A stretch of 26,883 nucleotides of DNA from Lachnospiraceae bacterium. Its GTDB lineage: Bacteria > Bacillota > Clostridia > Lachnospirales > Anaerotignaceae. This document shows positions 1-7,888 of this stretch, in pieces. Both the position numbers and the translations under genes were made by a program. Under the pieces are notes generated by a model. The model saw nothing but the letters and a program-made list of their open reading frames with translations. It did not search any database and was not told the origin of the DNA. Numbering within the stretch: position 1 is the stretch's first letter; each line of letters begins with the position of its first letter. The DNA lies in contig JAHZEA010000004.1 in the NCBI GenBank assembly GCA_019422065.1, positions 133,487 to 160,369 of the forward strand, given 5' to 3'.

Positions 1-339
1 AAGTGTCAGAGTATTTCCTTCAATAGCGTTAGAGTTATAGGTATATTCAATTAAAAATTCTTCACGAAGTCGCTCCAATTCTCCTTGTGTTAGAGGTCGG
101 CGTTTATCAAGTTCTGCTTTGAGTTTATCAACTTCGGCAAAAAGCTCTACATAAGGGCTATTGTTCCGTTGATAGCGGGTTGTTCTGCCGTCAATAGGTT
201 TTTCGGCATCAGCAGGAATAAGCCAGGCACGACCATGGCGTATAACGCCATTAATTTTGCCTTCCTGGCACAAAATACGAACACGACGGTCTGAAATACC
301 CCATTGTTTGGCTATTTGTGAAACGGATTTATATTCCAT
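1..339 (-). CDS. Fic family protein, N-terminal part (cut by window edge)
   Basis: The first 113 codons of a gene that continues past the left edge. Residues 1-50 form a helix-turn-helix-like domain (SVSQIAKQWGISDRRVRILC) ending in AWLIPADAEKPIDGR, a common N-terminal module of Fic proteins. The visible part ends in EYTYNSNAIEGNTLTL, the conserved Fic N-terminal helix motif that precedes the Fic domain. The HPFxxGNGR catalytic loop would lie outside the window, so activity cannot be judged. Fic domains usually transfer AMP to target proteins and many act as toxins or host-takeover enzymes. The ATG is preceded by GGTGG at a normal distance. The gene reads away from the rest of the window, and whether it belongs to the island is not certain. 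Confidence 0.85.
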   Translation of the reverse strand, partial: MEYKSVSQIAKQWGISDRRVRILCQEGKINGVIRHGRAWLIPADAEKPIDGRTTRYQRNNSPYVELFAEVDKLKAELDKRRPLTQGELERLREEFLIEYTYNSNAIEGNTLTL

Positions 340-371
340 GGATTGTCACCACCGTTTATGTTTTTAATGAT

Positions 372-400
372 AGTATATCCTTTTGGCGGAATAATAGCAA
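372..400 (-). promoter_or_regulatory. Putative sigma-A promoter of the Fic gene
   Basis: Read on the minus strand there is TTGCTA, 17 bases, then TATACT, about 30 bases before the Fic start codon. Both boxes are close to consensus and the spacing is ideal. Confidence 0.5.
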
Positions 401-590
401 TGGGGATTTTGATTTATCGGAATGATAGAAAGCCTGATTTGAATGATTGTAGGTGTAAATGATTTGGGGGATTAGTGAGTGAAAATAAATTCTCACCTAT
501 AAAAAGTGTGTAGTTATGTGGTTTTAGCTGATTGATTATCTTTTGTGTCAACAAAATAGTAGTATTATTTAAATTATTGTATAAGTAAAG

Positions 591-627
591 AGCTATCAGA
601 TTTTTTGAAAGTCTGATAGCCCTTTTT
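591..627 (+). terminator. Hairpin terminator, possibly bidirectional
   Basis: GCTATCAGA and TCTGATAGC form a 9 bp stem with a short loop, followed on the plus strand by CCTTTTTTG. On the minus strand the tail is weaker (TCTTTA), but the hairpin sits directly 3' of the tRNA-like sequence on that strand and could also end it. Confidence 0.6.
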
Positions 628-631
628 TGTT

Positions 632-726
632 TGGTGGAGTGGGGAGGATTCGAATCTCTTCAGGCACTTGTTAATTACAGTATGGTTTTGCTCTTACGGT
701 TTCTACAGATTGCACTTGGTCACTCC
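632..726 (-). other. tRNA-like sequence with CCA end (degenerate)
   Basis: Read on the minus strand, a T-arm-like block (ATTCGAATC) is followed by CCCCACTCC, A and CCA, as at the 3' end of a tRNA with an encoded CCA. Ninety-five bases upstream, GGAGTGA can pair with CCACTCC at six of seven positions, like an acceptor stem. However the T-stem has only three of five pairs, and I find no proper D-arm or anticodon arm. It is therefore a tRNA-like relic, an attachment-site remnant or coincidence rather than a working tRNA. A short reading frame with a good ribosome site (starting MSMTSYDF) enters it from the 5' side. Confidence 0.3.
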
Positions 727-1593
727 GTGCGCACCCCTTACCACCGTGAAATCATAACTAGTCATTGACATTTCTCCTTCCAAAGTTAATAAAGTCTGTA
801 CAAAAGATAGGAATAAGGATATTAAGTCAATTGGGATACCGATTATAAGAGCAAATAATACTGCAATAACCAACTAAGTTATTATTTTGGAAGCTTATTA
901 TTTAATGTTTCCACCACTGCGTCGCTTAATTTCTGTGATAGAACTTTCGCATTTTCAGAGTTCTTGTTGTGTTTCGGATAGTTATAACTCCAATAATATA
1001 TTTTTCTTTTATAATTTTACTGTTTTTATACTTTTGGGCTTGTTTTTGCTATGCAGAGAACATATCAAATATCATTATATTATTTGTACAAATTCCTTTA
1101 TCCAAACAGAGATACACTTCTCCGTCAATCTCAATGATTTTAAGAATGTATAAATCTTCATAGGTAAATAAGTTATTGAGTTGTTTTAATACTATGACAT
1201 ATGAATATTATCTATCTTTTCAGGAAATCCCAGCTGAATACCAAGATGTTTTTATATCATATCTCTTAAATTTCTAAAGAAACAGATTCTTTTACCAACT
1301 GCCATTATACTTCAATCTAATAATCTATTAATAATATATATTATATAGATACGCTTAGTATATATCAAGAAAAAAAGTTTTATATTTTCTCAAAACACTT
1401 GGCTTTACGGAGCTTGATTAGTGCAATGATAATTAAGACTTAAACTAATAGAGTTAAGCTAGAAAAAAATGAATAATAGCTACATGCAACGGTAATAGTG
1501 TACCATCTAAAGCGAATTGTAAGGTTGTTAGAAGGTATTTACACCCAAAATAAAGAATTTATAATATCAAAACTAACAAAAAGGAGAGATTTT
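727..1593. other. Gene-poor stretch with decayed coding traces
   Basis: No credible gene is visible. Short open frames here are AT-rich and lack ribosome sites. On the minus strand around 880-970 a stretch reads like protein (SENAKVLSQKLSDAVVETL) before two stops, and may be a remnant of a lost gene. I cannot name its family. Confidence 0.4.
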
Positions 1594-1755
1594 GTGATAG
1601 AAAATACTTTTATAAACGTGGATGAGGTGGCTAATGAAATAGATATATCCAAATCTTACGTTTACAAAATTGTACAAAGAATAAATGATGAATTAAAAGT
1701 AAAATTATTTATCACAATTTAAGGATGAGTTAATAAACAATATTTTTTATAGCAC
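1594..1755 (+). pseudogene. Excisionase-like HTH protein, broken
   Basis: A GTG start follows a strong AAAGGAGAG site. The frame reads INVDEVANEIDISKSYVYK, a helix-turn-helix typical of the small DNA-binding proteins carried beside integrases on clostridial mobile elements. After KLFITI the frame meets TAA and then TGA, yet the family's continuation (G-V-N-K-Q-Y-F-L) can be read through those stops, so the stops are lesions and not the true end. The integrase remnant follows directly, as in a normal xis-int pair. Family assignment is from the motif and neighbourhood only. Confidence 0.6.
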
Positions 1756-1771
1756 ACCTGTTACTAATAAA

Positions 1772-2662
1772 ATGGACTCGGATTTAGATATGACTTTCAA
1801 AAACTTTGTAGAATGTAATACCAAAGATATGAGAGTTCACATTAAAAAAATACTTGGATAACTAAAGAACACATTGTTGAGTCTAGGCTGATGGTGTATT
1901 TAGGAAGGCTGAAGATGTGCAACATTGCGGCTCGGCAAATCATATGCTTGCAAAAAGAAATGATGAACTACAATGGAAAAAGGTACTTTCTTGTGTATCT
2001 AAAAACAATTCATAGTTAGCAAAGTTCAATTTTAATCACGTTATTTAGGACTACAATTTGAAAAAAATCCATGTGTAAAAGATGGCAGTATTGGCAATAA
2101 GAAAAACAGAGAAATGCTATTTTAGACGAAAGACGAGTACCTGAATTTTTCAAAAGTAGTGATGGACAAGTCAATTTCTTTTTATGCCTTTTAAGTGCTT
2201 TACTGGACAGGCATTCGTGAGAGTTAACTTTTGTTATTAACTCCTGTTGATTTCGATTTTGAGAAGTACATAATGAGAATCAATAAATTATTTCAGCATT
2301 TAAATGGCTGAAATTTATTTATTACGCCAAAAACAGAAAATATCAATAGAGCAATCAAGAAGCACAAGTTCCTTGTAGAAGAAATGCAAGAATATTTGAA
2401 ATTATTCTATAATATACAACCGTAGGATCGAATGTCTTTGATTACAAAATGTTATCTGTACTGTGAGATTCAGAGAAGATCAAAGGAAAGCGACACAAGA
2501 CGCTTCACAATATACGATATCTGATACAGTTACGTTAGTTGCCAGGTTGATTTAAGTATTTTTCCCATGGTAATCGTTGGCAAAGTAGGTTATGAAGCAT
2601 TGATATTATTGCTTTTGTTTCTATCAAAACAAGCAGAAATTGCAGATAAATTGGACTTGTAA
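1772..2662 (+). pseudogene. Tyrosine recombinase (Tn916/ICE-type integrase), decayed
   Basis: The whole region translates, across several frameshifts and stops, into integrase pieces in the right order: DLDMTFKNFVE and TWITKEHIVESRL (core-binding domain), then TGIRE (start of the catalytic domain, with its Arg), DFDFEK, ITPKTEN, FLVEEMQEYLKL, RRFTIYDI (a worn version of the HDLRHSH box), VGKVGYEAL (from VGHEAI) and SKQAEIADKLDL at the C-terminus. The N-terminal arm-binding domain of about 60 residues is missing, so the gene was also truncated by deletion. Key catalytic residues of the H-x-x-R box are mutated. This enzyme would once have integrated and excised the element, and it cannot be active now. 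It sits just downstream of the broken HTH gene, the usual gene order in these elements. Confidence 0.85.
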
Positions 2663-2777
2663 AGTGGTTATTAAAAAGACTTACAAAATATAAAACGCAC
2701 AGCTTATAATCAACGCTTCGAGAGAACTGAAGCAGGGGGTGGTTATTAAATATTTCAAAATGAAAATACTTCGGAAT

Positions 2778-3028
2778 AATGGAGGCAGACAAATTAAAGT
2801 ATGTATCATGATAATAATAGCCTGTCGGAAAAATCAAAGAATTTGGAGAAAATTAATGCTGTATCAAAGGTAGAACTGCAAGATTATAAGCTGATTTGTA
2901 AAGTTTTTGTCAATAAACAGAGTGATGACATGCTGAACAAGCAAAGGGACTCGTACAGTTTAAACTGCCTTGAAAACGCTTTAGAAATTATAAAGACGAA
3001 AGGTAGGAACACAAGAAGTAAGAGATAA
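2778..3028 (+). pseudogene. Remnant of an unidentified mobile-element gene
   Basis: An ATG at 2778 begins MEADKLKYVS and then hits a stop. One frame over, a 75-codon open stretch starting at 2801 continues with LSEKSKNLEKINAVSKVELQDYK, is rich in Lys and Glu, and ends at 3028. The join looks like a one-base frameshift in a gene of about 80 codons. I do not recognise the family. It lies between the decayed integrase and the TnpV-like remnant, so it was probably accessory cargo of the same element. Confidence 0.35.
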
Positions 3029-3360
3029 TTTATGACGAAAAGAACAGTTTGTGTTATGAGCTGCAGAGAGAACATTATTTTCCTTGCCTATCACTTCCTG
3101 AAGAAAAACAGAAAAACATAGGCATTTGTGGATAAAGGTATTTAAGATATATCAAGGAGCATAAAAGAAGTTTTTATTCTAATTTGCTGACCTCCTGCAA
3201 TCTGAGCAGTTACCTTGCCAACATTGACGAATAAGCAGAATATATATTTTCTTGAATAGTAAAAAATGTCGAAAAAGAAAATGTAATGGAAAAACTCAAA
3301 GCGGAAAATCAAATGTTTTGGGTACAAAAGATAAATAATATCCACAGTAGAACAATGTAG
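3029..3360 (+). pseudogene. TnpV-like transposon-encoded protein, broken
   Basis: The reading frame contains YELQREHYFPCLSLPEEK, then after a stop RYLRYIKEHKRSFYSNLLTS, NLSSYLANIDE, another stop, and LKAENQMFWVQKINNI. These are the successive conserved blocks of TnpV proteins from Tn4451-type clostridial transposons (a family of about 110-120 residues of unclear function). At least three in-frame stops interrupt it. Together with the upstream integrase it shows that this end of the island derives from a dead mobile element. Confidence 0.7.
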
Positions 3361-3396
3361 ATTATAAATTTAGAATTGATTTTTAATGGATAACAA

Positions 3397-3435
3397 GTCG
3401 AGTACAGTTTATTTTTTAAATAAACTGTACTCGAC
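3397..3435. repeat. Perfect 18 bp inverted repeat with 3-base loop
   Basis: GTCGAGTACAGTTTATTT and AAATAAACTGTACTCGAC are exact complements around TTT. The 39-base hairpin stands between the last mobile-element remnant and the promoter of the restriction operon. It has no run of T after it on either strand, so it is not a classic terminator. It could be an operator, the end of an inserted segment or a transcription insulator. Confidence 0.75.
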
Positions 3436-3460
3436 AAAACGAAAAGTTGCTTATAAACAG

Positions 3461-3489
3461 TTGTCTTATAATCCGCTTTCTTATACAAT
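3461..3489 (+). promoter_or_regulatory. Putative promoter of the restriction-modification operon
   Basis: TTGTCT, 17 bases, TACAAT, about 40 bases before the start codon of the XRE regulator. The match to consensus is moderate. Confidence 0.4.
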
Positions 3490-3527
3490 GTAAAATATCT
3501 AATTATATTGTTAGGAGTCTACTTGCT

Positions 3528-3746
3528 ATGGATAATACGATGATTACTGAAAGAGTTGGTAATAGGATTAGAGAATTACGCAGTCAAACAGGATTAAGCC
3601 AAGAGAAATTTGCGTTGAAAATAGGTATGGATCGTACTTATTTTGCAAGTGTTGAGTTAGGAAAACGAAATATAGCCTTAAAGAATATTGAAAAGATAGC
3701 AAACGGATTAGGCGTAACATTATCCGAACTTTTTGAAGGAATTTAA
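3528..3746 (+). CDS. XRE-family HTH regulator (possible R-M controller protein)
   Basis: A 72-residue protein made almost entirely of one XRE/Cro helix-turn-helix domain: VGNRIRELRSQTGLSQEKFA, then IGMDRTYFASVELGKRN and a C-terminal IANGLGVTLSELFEG. The ATG at 3528 is chosen because AGGAG lies ten bases upstream; an in-frame start at 3447 has no such site. Size, fold and position, directly in front of two methyltransferases and an endonuclease, are those of controller (C) proteins that delay endonuclease expression after a restriction system enters a new cell. The control role is inferred. A perfect hairpin and the likely promoter lie just upstream. Confidence 0.85.
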   Translation: MDNTMITERVGNRIRELRSQTGLSQEKFALKIGMDRTYFASVELGKRNIALKNIEKIANGLGVTLSELFEGI

Positions 3747-3783
3747 TTGTTACATATAATAAATAGATTATGAAAAGAGGACA

Positions 3784-4836
3784 ATGATGATGGCAACAGA
3801 TAATGAAAAATTATATAAAACATCATTGATAAATAACCGAAGATATTTGGGAAATAAGTATAAGCTGCTCCCTTTTATCACTAAGGTTGTTAATGAGGAA
3901 TGTGAAAAAATTGAATCTGTTGCTGATATTTTTGCAGGTACAGGTGCGGTTTCATCAGCTTTCACAGATAAAATTATCACTACAAATGATTTAATGTATA
4001 GTAACTTTATTTGTAATTTAGCTTGGTTTGGAGCTCAGGAATATAATTCACAATTAATAATAGATTATATTGTGCATTACAATTCTTATGTGGATTTTAA
4101 AGATAATTATATGACAGAGAATTTTGCTAATACTTATTTTAGCTATAATGATTGCTCTAAAATTGGCTTTATAAGAGAAGATATTGAAAAAAACTTTGTT
4201 GCTGGCAAGATTAATGAACGAGAAAGAGCAATCTTGATAACTTCACTATTATATGCTATGGATAAGATTGCGAAGACTTGTGGACATTATGATGCATACC
4301 GCAAAGGTGCAGAGTTTAATGCTTCACTTGAACTTTTTGTTCCTTTAGCAGAGGTTCATAACAATTCTAACAATAAATGTTTTAATAAAGACGCCAATGA
4401 ACTGGTAAAAGAGATTACAGCAGATTTAATTTACATTGACCCACCATATAATTCTCGCCAATATTGTGATGCATATCATTTACTTGAGAATGTTGCACGA
4501 TGGGAAAAACCTGAAGTTTATGGTGTCGCAAAGAAAATGGACAGAACGAAAATGAAGAGCAAGTATTGTACTAAAAGTGCAACAGAAGCTTTTGAAGATT
4601 TGATTAAAAATATAAATGCAAGATACATTTTGTTTTCATATAACAATATGGCAACTAAGGGAAATGGTCGTTCAAATGCTAAAATTGCAGATGAAGATAT
4701 AATGCGTATATTACAAAGTAAGGGAACAGTAAAAGTCTTTTCAGAAAACTATAAAGCTTTTTCAGCAGGAAAATCTAATATCTCAGATAATGCAGAGCGA
4801 TTATTTTTGTGTACTTGTTTCAATGAGGAGCAATAA
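3784..4836 (+). CDS. D12-class DNA adenine-N6 methyltransferase (M1)
   Basis: A 350-residue class I methyltransferase of the Dam/D12 order. RRYLGNKYKLLPFI near the N-terminus and DIFAGTGAV (residues 48-56) make the S-adenosylmethionine site, and DPPYNSRQY (from residue 219) is the catalytic motif IV for adenine-N6 transfer. It should methylate adenine on one strand of the recognition site and so protect host DNA from the endonuclease encoded two genes later. Three ATG codons stand in a row (3784, 3787, 3790) after AAAAGAGG; the second or third has the better spacing. Its stop is one base before the next gene's start, implying translational coupling. Two D12 enzymes in a row are typical of type IIS systems with asymmetric sites, where each strand needs its own methylase. 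Confidence 0.9.
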   Translation: MMMATDNEKLYKTSLINNRRYLGNKYKLLPFITKVVNEECEKIESVADIFAGTGAVSSAFTDKIITTNDLMYSNFICNLAWFGAQEYNSQLIIDYIVHYNSYVDFKDNYMTENFANTYFSYNDCSKIGFIREDIEKNFVAGKINERERAILITSLLYAMDKIAKTCGHYDAYRKGAEFNASLELFVPLAEVHNNSNNKCFNKDANELVKEITADLIYIDPPYNSRQYCDAYHLLENVARWEKPEVYGVAKKMDRTKMKSKYCTKSATEAFEDLIKNINARYILFSYNNMATKGNGRSNAKIADEDIMRILQSKGTVKVFSENYKAFSAGKSNISDNAERLFLCTCFNEEQ

Positions 4837-4837
4837 T

Positions 4838-5758
4838 ATGATTCAGTCTCCACTTAATTATACAGGCGGAAAGTTCAAATTACTTCCTCAGATATTGCCA
4901 TACTTCCCTGAAGACATTGATGTTTTTGTTGATTTATTCTGCGGGGGTTGTAATGTAGGGGTAAATATTGAGGCAAACATAATTATATACAATGATTTAA
5001 ACCAAAACTTAATATACCTTTACAATACACTAAAGAATTTAGATAAAGAATCTACATTTGAATGGATTTATCAAATTATTGATAAGTACCAATTATCTCT
5101 TGCAAGTGAAAACGGATATGATTATTACAAATGTGAAAGTAGTAAGGGATTAGGTTCGTACAATAAAGAGAAATTCTTACAACTGCGCTCTGACTTTAAC
5201 CAAAGAAAAGCTAATAGGAACTTTGATTATTACCACTATATAATGTTATATGTTTTAATTGTTTACTCGTTTAATAATCAAATCCGTTTTAATTCCGGTG
5301 GAGAATTTAATTTACCCGTTGGAAAGCGAGATTTCAACAGAAAAATGGCGGATAAATTATCTGCGTTTATTGACAGGGTAAAAGAACAAAATTGTATGTT
5401 CACTTGTAAAGATTTCAGGAAGTTTGATATTTCAAAATTAGACAGTAATGATTTTGTATATGTCGATCCACCGTATCTTATTACTTGTGCTACTTACAAT
5501 GAACAAGGCGGATGGAATGAAGAGTCTGAGCGTGATTTATTAGTATTTTTAGATACACTTTCCGAAAAAAACATTCGCTTTGCGCTTTCTAATGTTCTTA
5601 GAAGCAAGGGAAAAGAAAATCATATATTGATTGAATGGCTCAACAAGAATAGTGATAAATATCGACCTATATCGTTGAATTATAGCTATTCTAATTCAAA
5701 TTATCAAACGAAAGATAAGACTTCTACTTCCGAAGAAGTTTTAATCTTAAATTATTAA
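4838..5758 (+). CDS. D12-class DNA adenine methyltransferase, Dam-like (M2)
   Basis: A 306-residue Dam-family enzyme. LNYTGGKFKLL close to the N-terminus and DLFCGGCNVG (from residue 32) form the cofactor site, YNDLN follows as the acidic second motif, and VDPPYL (D210) is the catalytic motif. The ATG at 4838 is preceded by GAGGAG seven bases away; the longer in-frame extension from 4790 would overlap the previous gene and lacks a site. It differs clearly in sequence from the first methylase, so the two are not a recent tandem duplication. Most likely it methylates the complementary strand of the same asymmetric site. The endonuclease gene begins 15 bases later behind a strong GGGGGAG site. 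Confidence 0.92.
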   Translation: MIQSPLNYTGGKFKLLPQILPYFPEDIDVFVDLFCGGCNVGVNIEANIIIYNDLNQNLIYLYNTLKNLDKESTFEWIYQIIDKYQLSLASENGYDYYKCESSKGLGSYNKEKFLQLRSDFNQRKANRNFDYYHYIMLYVLIVYSFNNQIRFNSGGEFNLPVGKRDFNRKMADKLSAFIDRVKEQNCMFTCKDFRKFDISKLDSNDFVYVDPPYLITCATYNEQGGWNEESERDLLVFLDTLSEKNIRFALSNVLRSKGKENHILIEWLNKNSDKYRPISLNYSYSNSNYQTKDKTSTSEEVLILNY

Positions 5759-5772
5759 GGGGGGGAGCTGTT

Positions 5773-7731
5773 ATGAATATACCTTATAAAAGTTTTTGTT
5801 GGAGTTTGGGAACAACAAGCTTTAGAACAAAGAATTTCAATAAAACAATAGAAGAACAGCTTTCTCTTTTGAATGAGTTTTGGAATTTGAAAGAAAATCA
5901 AGATATCAACTGGTCTGGAAATAATGAGTTACAAGCTTGTTATTATGACTTTATGAAACAAAAAGGATTTGTAGAAGGTAATGCAAAAAACAAGCCAAAA
6001 GATGCCCGTGAAAAAACTTCAGGTTTAGTTGATATTGGTTTGATTGATGAAAATAGAAAGTTAAGTGACGCTGGCAGAGCGTTGCTACATATTAGTTCTA
6101 AAAATAATTTCTCGTCGGATAACCAATTTCAAATTGCAAAAGATAGCTTTATTTATTTAAAACAGTTGCTAAAAACTTCTTATACAGTAGATGGACAAAC
6201 TGTAAGACCATTTTTAGTGTTGCTTTATTTATTAAGTAAAGTTGATTATCTGACACTTGATGAGTATACATATTTACTGCCTTTATGTGTAGGTATGAAT
6301 GAAACGGATGAAATCATTGAGGGAATCAAAAAATTACGAACTAATTGTACAACGATTGATAGCATTATAATAAAGCGTCTAATGAATATGAATAACTATA
6401 ACACGGCATTAGACTACTTTATTGAAAATGATGTTACAGAAAGCTTAATATGTGAAATTGGGTTGAACAGAAAAAGTCGGCAGTACGACAAGCCATATTT
6501 TAAACTGTATAAAGCACTATACAGAGTTTTTGTGAAAGACGATATTAATAGTTTACCATCTGTTTATTCTGCGACTAAAGATATAAAAATCGGGAAATGG
6601 TGGCGTAGTTACTTATTTGATACCACTTCTGAAACTGCAATTAGTAGGTTTCCTTCAGATCATTTAAAAGTTACATTGTTTAATGGTGTTACAGGAGAAA
6701 GTGAGTTTAAAAATATATTTTTTAAAACAATGCATTTATTTAAAGCTAAGGCTACACTTTCTGATTATCTTGATTTAAATCGTCGTTATATCAAAACTAC
6801 CGATATTGTACTATTTCAAGATGATGCAGTTAAATTAGATGTTGTTCCAAGATATTTTTTCAAATCTGTTATGGATCAACTGTATTCAGATATTTTTGTT
6901 CAGTCTGAATTACTTTATGAAAATTGCAGCATTGAAAGCATTTCACCTTGTCTTATTGTTAGTGACGACACGATTATTGATGGTATTAATGAGGAGCTTG
7001 GATTAAGCGTAACTACTGTAGAAGCAGCCCGTGAAGCTTTAGAGGATAATCGTTATCAAAGATTGCAACACCTTATCGACACTAAATTTACTGATGAAAA
7101 TTTGCTGTTATTGCTTGATTATTTTGAAGATAGAAACGATACTGAAATTAGAAATATGGTTACTGATAACGCTGATGTTCCTACCATTTTTGAGTATGTG
7201 TTGGGAATTTTGTGGTATAAAGCAAGTGAAAGACAAGGAAAAATTCTTGATTATATGAAACTTTCGCTTGACGCTGATCTGCTTCCTAAAACACACGCTG
7301 CCGGTGGTGAAGCTGATATTGTATACGAATATTGTGCAACGGAAGCCTATCCAGAACACACATTACTTCTTGAAGCAACTCTTGCTGATAGTACGAATCA
7401 GCGTAGAATGGAAATGGAGCCGGTATCAAGACATTTAGGAAGACATTTAATACGCACAGGAAATCTTAATTCTTATTGTGTCTTTGCAACTAATTATCTT
7501 GATATAAATGTAATTTCTGATTTTAGAAGTAGAAAAACGACACCATTTTACGATCCACAAGACTATTCAAAATCTGTAAACGGCATGAAAATAATTCCGT
7601 TGCAAACATCAGAATTAAAGAAAATTGTGTCTAATGGCAAAACATATAAAGAATTGTATCCATTATTTGAGGATGCTTTTAATTCAACTTTACCTCCTCA
7701 TCAGTGGTATGAAAACTGTATTAATATATAA
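5773..7731 (+). CDS. AlwI-family type II restriction endonuclease
   Basis: A 652-residue protein beginning NIPYKSFCWSLGTTSFRTKNF, the usual opening of AlwI-type endonucleases. The nuclease core is near the C-terminus: GGEADIVYEY with D515, LLLEATL with E534 and T536 in place of the common lysine, then QRRMEMEPVSRHLGRHL with a further conserved Glu. D...E-x-T followed by Q...E-x-PV-RHL is the pattern of the AlwI/PleI/MlyI/BstNBI group, which cut a few bases outside an asymmetric five-base site. The long N-terminal part would read the DNA. The target sequence cannot be deduced here, although family members recognise GGATC or GAGTC. The frame is intact and the neighbouring methylases complete the set. 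Confidence 0.88.
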   Translation: MNIPYKSFCWSLGTTSFRTKNFNKTIEEQLSLLNEFWNLKENQDINWSGNNELQACYYDFMKQKGFVEGNAKNKPKDAREKTSGLVDIGLIDENRKLSDAGRALLHISSKNNFSSDNQFQIAKDSFIYLKQLLKTSYTVDGQTVRPFLVLLYLLSKVDYLTLDEYTYLLPLCVGMNETDEIIEGIKKLRTNCTTIDSIIIKRLMNMNNYNTALDYFIENDVTESLICEIGLNRKSRQYDKPYFKLYKALYRVFVKDDINSLPSVYSATKDIKIGKWWRSYLFDTTSETAISRFPSDHLKVTLFNGVTGESEFKNIFFKTMHLFKAKATLSDYLDLNRRYIKTTDIVLFQDDAVKLDVVPRYFFKSVMDQLYSDIFVQSELLYENCSIESISPCLIVSDDTIIDGINEELGLSVTTVEAAREALEDNRYQRLQHLIDTKFTDENLLLLLDYFEDRNDTEIRNMVTDNADVPTIFEYVLGILWYKASERQGKILDYMKLSLDADLLPKTHAAGGEADIVYEYCATEAYPEHTLLLEATLADSTNQRRMEMEPVSRHLGRHLIRTGNLNSYCVFATNYLDINVISDFRSRKTTPFYDPQDYSKSVNGMKIIPLQTSELKKIVSNGKTYKELYPLFEDAFNSTLPPHQWYENCINI

Positions 7732-7783
7732 ATATTTATAGTTTTTGTATTATATATGCTAATATCAATTGTAAGGGGTTATT

Positions 7784-7888
7784 ATGAAGATTGATTTAAC
7801 ACAATATAAGATGAAAGATATGACAAATAAGACAGTAGATGTTGTTTCTACTTCTTCTGTAACTGCTGTGCATCTCCAATTGTTTTGA
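7784..7888 (+). pseudogene. Detached 5' end of the Shedu gene (frameshift)
   Basis: An ATG after a strong AAGGGG site starts a 34-codon frame (MKIDLTQYKMKDMTNKTVDV...) that ends at TGA just as the Shedu frame begins. Removing two bases at the GCTGTGCA around 7866-7870 would join ...SSVTA to ASPIVLNKTDM in the Shedu frame. This gives a 397-codon gene with a proper start, so I read it as the true N-terminus split off by a two-base insertion. Confidence 0.55.

Noticed and set aside
632..726. A functional tRNA gene on the minus strand
   Set aside because: No anticodon arm or D-arm can be drawn and the T-stem pairs at only three of five positions.
887..1163. Two overlapping short plus-strand open frames with hydrophobic translations
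   Set aside because: No ribosome site, AT-rich random-looking composition, no family likeness.
4790..4838. Longer start for the second methyltransferase
   Set aside because: Would overlap the first methylase and has no ribosome site, whereas 4838 has GAGGAG at ideal spacing.
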